Positions 56,612 through 64,000 of a stretch of 64,000 bases of DNA are shown in pieces. The translations under genes and the position numbers were made by a program. This DNA is from Adenanthera pavonina (lineage: Eukaryota > Streptophyta > Magnoliopsida > Fabales > Fabaceae): positions 5,225,501 to 5,289,500 of the forward strand of contig JAIVEN010000016.1 in the NCBI GenBank assembly GCA_026686845.1. Reading direction: 5' to 3'. Each line of letters begins with the position of its first letter. The first letter of the stretch is position 1. A model generated the notes under the pieces. That model was not told where the DNA came from. It saw nothing but the letters and a program-made list of their open reading frames with translations, and made no database searches.

Positions 56612-57367
56612 TAAGGACCCCTAATAAAAATATTTCTAAAATGGGATCCTTAATTTTGCTAATCTCCAAAAGGATTTAGGTTCTTCATAAGGGGGAAAAA
56701 ATAAACTAAATGGACCAAACCCTCCCTCCCTCCCTCACTTTCATTGGCAACATGGTCGGAGCTCCTGCTATGTTATCGGGAATGTGGTCAGAGCTCTAGT
56801 GATTAAAAATGTCTTCAATATTGGTACAGTCACCGACGTTAAATTTGATAAAATTAAGTGTGTTAAAATTAGTTATTTTGAGTTCAAAATTATGAGTTTT
56901 TCACTTGGAAATTTCATTAATCTTATTTAAAATTTTTTTTCAAAATTACTTTTTGAAATAAAATTAAGAATATTAAAATTAGTTATAGTGAGTTGGAAAT
57001 TATGAGTTTCTCAATTTTATTTTAAAAAACAGTTTTGATAAAAACTTTTTAGATAGGATTAATAACATTTTCAAGTGAAAAATTTATAATTTCCAACTCA
57101 CCATAATTAATTTTAATATTTTTAATTTTATCAAACTTACACCGGTAACTATACTGATGCTTACATTTCCGATCAAGTTCCAACCAGATCATCAGTGATT
57201 GAAGCTTCGGTGATGTCCATGTCGCCAGGGATAATGTGGGAAGGATGCAGGGAAAATGAGTATTTTGGTCTAAGTTTATTTTTTCAACTTTTAAAGGACT
57301 TAGATCTTTTTGGGGATTAGCAACATTAAGGGTTGCATTTTGGAAATAATTTTCTTAGGGGTCCTTA
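56612..57367. mobile_element. Foldback/MITE-like element, 0.76 kb
   Basis: Inverted ends of about 100 bp. The left reads TAAGGACCCCTAATAAAAAT and continues past TTGCTAATCTCC; the right, inverted, reads TAAGGACCCCTAAGAAAATT and continues past TTGCTAATCCCC. The centre (near 56990) is also palindromic, and the left arm holds a direct repeat (AAAATTAGTTAT...GAGTT at about 56867 and 56976). No protein. The target duplication is unclear. Confidence 0.7.
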
Positions 57368-58865
57368 CCTTTTCCCAGATGCTAAGTAATATGCTTGCGT
57401 GTACCCGACTGAAAAAGGACAATAAACTTGGTACCATGGAAATGCACCATGCCATGGACTGAAACTTCATGGGGCAAAGATAATTGTTCAGAAACTTTGT
57501 TGATTTTTTAATATTAATAATACTAAATTTTTATGAATTTCTGAATTTTTAATAAATCTTGACAAATAAAAATTTATTTATATTTAATTTAAAATTTAAA
57601 ATAAAGTATCATACATGATATGAAATTTAAAAGAATTATGTATACAAAAAAGCATTTTTAATCCATTATTTATAAAAGCATTCGTAATAATTAAATTTAT
57701 CAAAAATTTAAAATAGCTTTTAAAAATATCCTTCATTAATGTTTAAAATTTTATTATTTAATTAATGAAAATAATTTTTAATAAGGAATATTATTTAAAA
57801 AACATTAAATCCATAAAACAATTTTTATTTATCCTCTATATTTAAGATCAGAAGTAGTAAAATAAATTAATCATTGTTAAGCGAAAAATGTTTCGTGCGT
57901 ATAGATAACAGGCAGCGAACTATAAAGATGCCACTAATCAACATGTTTTGCCTCTTAAAATGAACACATGAAATTTCCCCATGGAATAAAAGAGTCCATT
58001 TGGACTTAATTTTAACCCAATTAAGCCTTACATTCTGTTAAAAAAAAAAAACAATTGAGGGATAACAATGTTTAGCACGCATTAATGATAGCTTCTTCTT
58101 CATGGACAGGCAAGTCGAGGGTTCAAATGATGCAAATAAATAGAAATGCTTGGGTTTGGCTATCAAAGATTCATGTCATTTAACTTAAGTTGTAATTTTA
58201 TACTGAATTATTTTCGTGTTGTGTTATTAACTTATAAAACCATAATTAAAAAAAATTATGGAGACAATTTTTAAATTTAATGTTATATGATTGTTTTTCA
58301 ACTATAGGATCATTGTTCGTCAAAAAAAAAATCATTGGCCCAGAAATTAATAAATTTTGTTGAAATTTGAATAAATAATGCTTTTATGTACACAATAATC
58401 AAACTACACATCACTTTTCAAATCCTAACTCTTTCTTTTTTGACGAGCAAGAAAACTTCAAAACCCAGCTCTTTCGAAAAAAAATTTTATTTGCCATCCA
58501 ACGTCTTCAAGCTTCCTTAAAATACCTTGTTAACAATTGATTGACTGAATTATATGAATTAGTACGCAACATTCTGGACACAATCTTATATACTCCAGGT
58601 TAAGTTATCCAAGAAAAAAACTTGTGCGCTTTTTTAATCTCACCACACTAACCTGTTCACTAACTTCTTGCTAACACTGCTAAAAAATTTTTTTTTAAAG
58701 ACCGTTTCCACCATTAATCTTTAAGAAAATTTAAATTGTCATTTATGTAATTTGCATGAGTATTAGCTTTTTTTCCCTTTACATTTGAAGGCTTTAAACT
58801 CTGACTTGATCACTCTCCATATCCCATCCTTCCTTTATCACCTGCACTAGCTCAAGAGGGGGCTC
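57368..58865. other. 1.5 kb intergenic, no gene seen
   Basis: AT-rich, homopolymer-rich DNA with no supported frame, RNA gene or terminal repeats. Confidence 0.5.
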
Positions 58866-58943
58866 CATTTTTAATCTTTACTGCATTTTCACAAAATTGT
58901 TCTTTTAGAGCTTAATGTATCTCGTAGCAACAATAACTGCAAT

Positions 58944-59226
58944 ATGAATAGCCTGCCAAGGCTTCATTTCAGAGATATTATATGGAATTTATATTAAGAA
59001 GTATCTTGCAGCTGAAGCTGTTGAAGAGGCAGCAAAAGAGATGATCGATTCTGAAGCTGAAGAAGATGGATGGTGCTGACGGAATGAGACTTGTTCAACT
59101 TCTTAATGCTTGCGCAGAAGCCGTGGCTTGTCGTGACAAATCTCATGCTTCCAATTTAGTTTACTATCTCAACTTAGAGCCCATGCTTTGGTGTTTGTCT
59201 CTCCTCTTTCCAAAGAGTTGTTTTTT
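58944..59226 (+). pseudogene. Truncated copy of the GRAS gene
   Basis: Aligns with about codons 100-190 of the gene at 52050: ATGAATAGCCTGCC through CTTTCCAAAGAG. It has an in-frame TAA soon after the start (TTATATTAAGAAG), a 12-base loss, an extra G after GATGGATG and a few added bases near 59155, so it cannot encode protein. Only part of the variable N terminus and the first Leu-rich repeat are kept. It is followed directly by a copy of block B. Confidence 0.92.
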
Positions 59227-59261
59227 CTATCACTTGCCAAGTTAATTATTTAGAGAGTTGA

Positions 59262-60117
59262 AGAATTCTCACCAAAGATATGGAGTCTGCAGGGAAGAAC
59301 ACCAAAGGGCACGTGCATGAACAAATTCTCAACCTCGAAGGCTTCCTATATATAGCCACTCCCCACAAAGAGGCCAACCTGAATGTGTAGACAAATCTCA
59401 TAGTTGCATCTAAACTAATCAATAAGCTTCTTCCATTCAATTCAATTCGTCACGCACGGCTTCGGCGAACGCATTAAGAAGTCAAGCAAGCCTCATTCCG
59501 TCAGCATATCCATATTCTTCAGCTCATGTATCTTCCTTCGGAGTTAACCACATCCACTTCTGCGACTCTTCAACAGCAACATATCTTGAATCATTATTAA
59601 TGCACTATATATATATATATAGTAATCTCTGACACGGAGCCTTGTCAGACTAGCTATGAGCACTAATTCTGGAATTTGGATCTCTCAAGCAGCTACACTA
59701 TAAGTTTGGTGAGACCCAACAATTTCTTGTGCCTTTCCCCCTCTCCTACATTATCATACAGCTGAAGAAGAGCGTCTTGTTTGAGGGTTAATTCTGCTGC
59801 TGCCAGCAGAGGCCACTGTGGCAATGGCTCGCCACTTCTCCACTAAATATATATACTGGGCGTTAATTTCCTAGAGGCGATGATTCCAAGGTTATTCCAA
59901 ATTCTAGTCACAAAGAAGACGTGTGAGATGTGCGTACTCTTCGTGTATGTAGTTTCCTTGCTCGTAAAGATATATAGACCAGTTTGAGATCCCGCGCCTT
60001 GGCTTTCAAGAATATTAGTTTCATTCTGTTCTTTCATTACCCTCCCTTGGAGTGTCGTTTTCTGCATAGAAATATATTCTCCTTCTCTTTAAGTCACTTG
60101 GTGAAATGTCCAATATA
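59262..60117 (+). ncRNA. Duplicate of the candidate non-coding unit, block B'
   Basis: Diverged copy of 54641-55720 in the same orientation, with the G-box at 59310-59315 and TATA at 59347-59354 kept. The TCTGCTGCTGCxAGCAGA hairpin is also kept (near 59790). An extra segment at about 59680-59780 is not in block B. It ends GAGTTTA where the copia LTR starts. Transcription is unproven. Confidence 0.4.
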
Positions 60118-60129
60118 TCGAGGAGTTTA

Positions 60130-60635
60130 TGTTAGATTTATTATATATATTTATATATGGTGGGTTAGCATTTAATTAGTTATACAAATTATTTATTGAT
60201 TCCCATTTATATTAAGTTTGGAACAGATTGGGCCTTGTTTCTAAGTATGTGATCTGTGATAGGTTGGATCACACATATGCTCATTAGGTAGAGACCCAGC
60301 CCACTACCTTTTAGTGGCCAGTGGTTTCCTATCACTTATGAGAAAATAGAGTTATTAATTTTAATTAAAATTCTATTTATAAAATCAATGAAATGGTTAG
60401 TTAAACAGACACGTTCTCATCATCTAAAATTATTGCTCTTCTTTGAAAAAAGTTACACTCTCTCATTTTCAAAAGTCTTCTCCATATCGAAGGCTAAAGG
60501 GCAAAGTAGGTTGTGTAATCTACTCTATTATTTTCTGTGTGTCATCGATGGCTTTCTCAGGACCCTCATCAGGTATGTTCAAATTGTAAAACTCAAAACT
60601 TATGGTCTTATAATTGTTAATTCGTGCAATTAACA
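60130..60635 (+). repeat. 5' LTR of the broken copia element
   Basis: 506 bp with inverted ends TGTTA...TAACA. The left flank is the end of block B'. Confidence 0.85.
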
Positions 60636-60637
60636 TA

Positions 60638-60649
60638 TGGTATCAGAGC
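60638..60649 (+). other. Primer binding site, initiator tRNA-Met
   Basis: TGGTATCAGAGC two bases after the LTR. Confidence 0.92.
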
Positions 60650-61440
60650 ATTGTTGATTGTATGAATTAACAGATGACTTAATTAAGATTTAGGGCTTTC
60701 TAGTTTTTGGGCATATTCTGTGTAATTGTTTTGTGCATCGTGTTCATCTGATCTCCTGGAGTGTTTTAGGAACAATTAATTTTATTTTCATCGACACCAC
60801 TCATCGGATTATAGAGGCTTAATTCTGGAAAATTTTGTGTTTTTGTTTGATGAGAAAATGAGATTGATTTCAGTAATTGATTTAGGATTAATGCTTACCA
60901 TATACATTAGGATAATTTTCACTATTCAAATGTCAAGATTGCATTAAAAATGGAGCTTCAGCTTTCATCAATGGTGGTCCTACCGCCATTAATGAAGCTT
61001 GGGGTGAAAGGTTGAAGAAGACCCTCTCACCTCAAGCCCACACGCGCGTGTAGATGTGTGTGCTCACGCTTCGAGTCATTTTGACCCATTCTCTGGTTTG
61101 GTCTGATTAAAAGTTGATTTATTATTTAATTATTAATTTTTTGGGGCTCATAACTATTTATTATAAATTTTAGAAAATTCATACAGTGTAGGAATATATT
61201 GTAGTAGTTGAGGTTTAGGGTGAGAAAATTTATGGACACTCATTTGAATTATATGCATGTTGGTAATGAATCACTCTCTCTAGCTATGAGTGTAGCAGTG
61301 TCAAATAAATTTTTGAATCTCAGAATGTAATAAAAAAACATAAATTATGAGACACCCTATCGGTGTGGCATTATTTATGTAATTTGTGATTGATTCCTTT
61401 TGTTGTATCCATAAATTATTTATGGATACACCTTTTCAGT
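60650..61440. other. Leader and lost gag N terminus of the copia element
   Basis: No continuous gag frame. GGATACACCTTTTCAGTGTGGCATTTAT near 61420 resembles ACACCCTATCGGTGTGGCATTATTTAT near 61350, so a small internal duplication may be present. Confidence 0.4.
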
Positions 61441-63840
61441 GTGGCATTTATCTTGTAGTGATTAAGTTCACTATTGACAAAGGAATCAAGGAGAGCATCC
61501 CAGACAAAGACACTGTAGTAGAGTATATGACTGCAGTTAGGGAGAAATGTAAGAGATTAGACAAGACTCAAAAGGCCTATTACCTCTCTTTACTTGATAA
61601 CACCCGTTATGATGGAGTGTTTGGCGTCAGAGAACAGATCATGAAGCTCATCCATTATTATAACAAGCTAAAGTCATATGGTATTGACTTAGGTGAGAGC
61701 ACTCTTGTTTACCAAGCCCTTCAATCATTGCCATCTGAATATGCATTCTTGAGAACCTCTTACAACTCATAGGAGGCTGAATGGTTAATAGATCAGATGA
61801 TATCTATTGTGACTCAAGAAGAGGAGACTATAAAGAAAAATAATTCTCATCCACCAATTGTGAATCATCTATCTCGTGGGTCTAACAATAAATCAAATGG
61901 TCGTGATAAGAAAGGAAAGAAACTAGAGGTTCAAAAATTTGGAAAACCAAGGTTCAAGAAGAATAGCGACAAAAGTTAGGGTCCACAAAAGAGATTTAAT
62001 GGCACATGCAATTATTGCAAGATTCCTAGTCACAAAATGTCTGATTGTTTTAAGTTGAAAAACAAGTGTGAGAAGAAGGTACATCTTCTGGTAATGTTAC
62101 CCGTCTAGCTCTAGTATGTTTTGAATCCAATAGTGTTGAAACATCTTTTGAGTCTTGGTGGTTGGATGGCGGTGCAACTATTCACATTACAAATTCTTTG
62201 CAGGAGCTCAGAAATAGGTGGATCCCAAGTGAAAAGGAGAAGACTATCCTAGGAATTGCTAGTAGCAGGATAACAGTAGAATACATAGGAACAGTTTCAT
62301 TATGTTTACCTTCTGGACACATTTTGAATTTGATCAATGTTATTTATGTGCCTTCTGCAAGGAGGAATGTGATTTCTACTTCTATTTTGGATCTTTGTGG
62401 ATATACCTTTTGGTAAGGAAATAGAAAGACAGACATTTATTTTAATTCTATTGTTATTGGTACTACTATTTTACTGAATGATTTATATCATTTGATTTTA
62501 GATAATTCTTCTACTGTTAATGCTAGTATTAATGCTGTAATTGGGCATAAACGCCTAATAATTAATGAAAATTCTTCTACTTTATGGCATCGACGTTTGG
62601 GTCACATCTTTAGAGAGAGATTAGAAAGGTCGGTTAAACAGGGTGTGTTACATGATTTGGATTTCTCATATTTTGATATTTGTGTTGACTGCCTTAAGGG
62701 AAAATTTACTGCTAAAGCTAGAAACAAAGGGGCAAGAAGGTTAGCAAATATTCTAGACCTAATCCACATTGACATTTGTGGACCTATTACACCTTCTGCT
62801 ATCGGTGGTTATAAATACTATATCACCTTTATAGATGACTACTCCCAGTATGGTTGGGTTGATCTTTTGCATGAGAAGTCCGAATCATTAGATGCCTTCA
62901 AGAATTTTAAGGCAGTAGTTGATTTGAAGACTGGGAAAGTCATAAAATGTGTAAAATCAGATAGGGGTGGTGAGTATTATGGGAGATACACAAAGACCGG
63001 GAGAAATCCAAGCCCATTTGCCTTATTTCTGAGGGAACATGGTATTGAAGCTTAGTATACTATGCTTGGCACCCCCACAACAAAATGGGGTTCTAAAAAG
63101 GCATAACCGTACTTTAATGGATATGGTTAGAAGTATGATTAGTCATTCCTCTTTGTCAGAGTCATTATGGGGTGATGCCTTGAAAATTGCTGTCTATGTT
63201 TTGAATCAAGTACTGAGTAAATTAGTGCCAAAGACTCCATATGAGCTTTACACTAGAAAGAAACCCAGTTTGAAACATTTTCAAGTATGGGGTTGTAGGG
63301 CAGAGGTGAAACCATATAATCCTCAATTGAAGAAATTAGATTCTAGATCAGTCGGTGGATTCTTCATTGGATATTGTACAGGATCAAGGGGTTGCAGGTT
63401 TTACTGCCCCACATACACTACAAAGGTTATTGAATTAGATAAGGCATTTTATTTTGAAGATGACTTGCATAGTGGGAGTTCTATACCCAGAGTTGTCGAT
63501 CTGCATGATGAAAGCACTACTTTACCCCTTCCAACTTTAACCTCTCCTCCATCTAACAGAGATGAAATTGTTCAAGATCTGGTTGAAATAGACAATGATC
63601 TTCCTATGGAAGAAAGTGGGGCACAAGTCCAATTAATACGCTCTCAGAGAGCTCGTAGGCTTGCAATACCAAATGATTACATGGCTTACTTGCAAGAATT
63701 TGAATTTGATACAGTTAATAATGCTAATCCTATATCTTCCAGCAAGCAATGTCGAGTACTCAATCTTCTAAATGGATTGAAGCTATGAATGATGAGATTG
63801 CCTCTATGCATACTAATAAAGTATGGGAGCTTGCAGAATG
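61441..63840 (+). pseudogene. Copia gag-pol remnant (gag to start of RT)
   Basis: Gag piece to 61770 (LVYQALQSLPSEYAFLRTSY) and a stop. A Lys-rich piece follows to 61979, then a CCHC knuckle CNYCKIPSHKMSDC near 62010-62050. Protease shows WWLDGGATIHI near 62158 (DGGAT where DSGAT is usual). The HHCC/integrase piece at 62492-63055 has IHIDICGP and KSDRGGEY, then a stop and frameshift. The rest of integrase at 63039-63788 reads GVLKRHNRTL: the catalytic Glu position is Lys. The frame then enters RT and is cut. Dead element. Confidence 0.85.
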
Positions 63841-63842
63841 AC

Positions 63843-64000
63843 TGTCGCACCCGGAAAAATGCGACGAAAGGAAAAAGAGAACAAATCTGGTTTTCTAGCG
63901 AAAACCGACTTATGATGGAGTCGCCACCAAAATTTTGAGGAAAATCTTGGGAAACCGAATTGAAGAGGAAAGGATGGTCTGCGTAATCGAAGTTGGATTC
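63843..64000. mobile_element. Start of a second LTR nested in the copia element
   Basis: The copia RT frame stops abruptly. New, GC-richer DNA begins TGTCGCACCCGG, with GGTTTTCTAGCGAAAACC (an inverted pair) and GGAGTCGCCACC. These words are familiar from the LTR start of plant gypsy elements (Tat/Ogre-like, from memory). It runs off the window, so family and right end are unknown. Confidence 0.55.

Larger units (their letters stand above)
60130..63842 (+). mobile_element. Broken Ty1/copia element, cut by another LTR
   Basis: Plus strand. It starts with an LTR (60130-60635), followed by a tRNA-Met primer site at 60638-60649. Gag, zinc knuckle, protease and integrase pieces follow; the RT start (AMNDEIASMHTNKVWELAE) is cut at 63842 by a different repeat. 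The right part lies outside the window or is lost. Confidence 0.9.

Noticed and set aside
1..64000. CRISPR arrays, bacterial operons, organellar inserts, tRNA or rRNA genes
   Set aside because: No regularly spaced repeats with unique spacers, no ribosome-binding-site operons, and no tRNA or rRNA sequence was recognised; the repeats seen are LTRs, MITEs and microsatellites.

Overview
The window is nuclear DNA of a flowering plant, most likely a eudicot; no species can be named from sequence alone. Evidence: single-copy plant genes (a GRAS transcription factor, a DUF7950 protein, relics of a GTE/BET bromodomain gene and of a coiled-coil protein gene), plant LTR retrotransposons primed by initiator tRNA-Met, hAT and Stowaway elements, and AT-rich intergenic DNA. 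Nothing bacterial, organellar or CRISPR-like was seen.

Layout. 661-12795 is a full-length Sirevirus-type Ty1/copia element on the minus strand (LTRs of 1863 bp each, gag, pol, a third ORF, PBS, PPT, target duplication). It sits in or beside a decayed hAT transposase gene (13069-15400). 16908-18462 is a 1.5 kb palindromic foldback element. 19560-20441 is an intact DUF7950 gene with promoter elements. 20442-25100 is AT-rich with no gene seen. 25130-32067 is a GTE-type bromodomain pseudogene, broken by a probable foldback element, a solo LTR placed inside the bromodomain codons and a Stowaway MITE. A 1.64 kb non-autonomous hAT element (32126-33765) lies just after it. 34629-38639 is a deleted copia element with 646 bp LTRs. 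39080-44268 (minus) is a relic of a multi-exon coiled-coil protein gene with a 1.85 kb non-autonomous LTR element in an intron. 47907-48113 is a probable small-protein gene. 52050-53624 is an intact single-exon GRAS gene. A partial tandem copy of the GRAS gene and its downstream DNA lies at 58866-60117. 60130-63842 is a broken copia element, itself cut by what looks like the start of a gypsy-type LTR at 63843.

Working together: three or four host genes look functional (DUF7950, the small protein, GRAS, possibly a non-coding transcript behind GRAS). Everything else is transposon turnover. Two host genes have died here and each carries insertions whose target duplications can be read exactly. 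The Sirevirus is very young by LTR divergence (10 differences in 1863 bp, hand count), yet it carries an Asn in place of the first catalytic Asp of reverse transcriptase and a stop codon in its third ORF.

No clearly new molecular system was found. The observations most worth following are the duplicated G-box/TATA-bearing non-coding block behind the GRAS gene, the repeated TTCGAA/CAGACGAA motif array shared by the Sirevirus LTR and its pol-ORF3 spacer, and the small non-autonomous LTR element with its own ORF.
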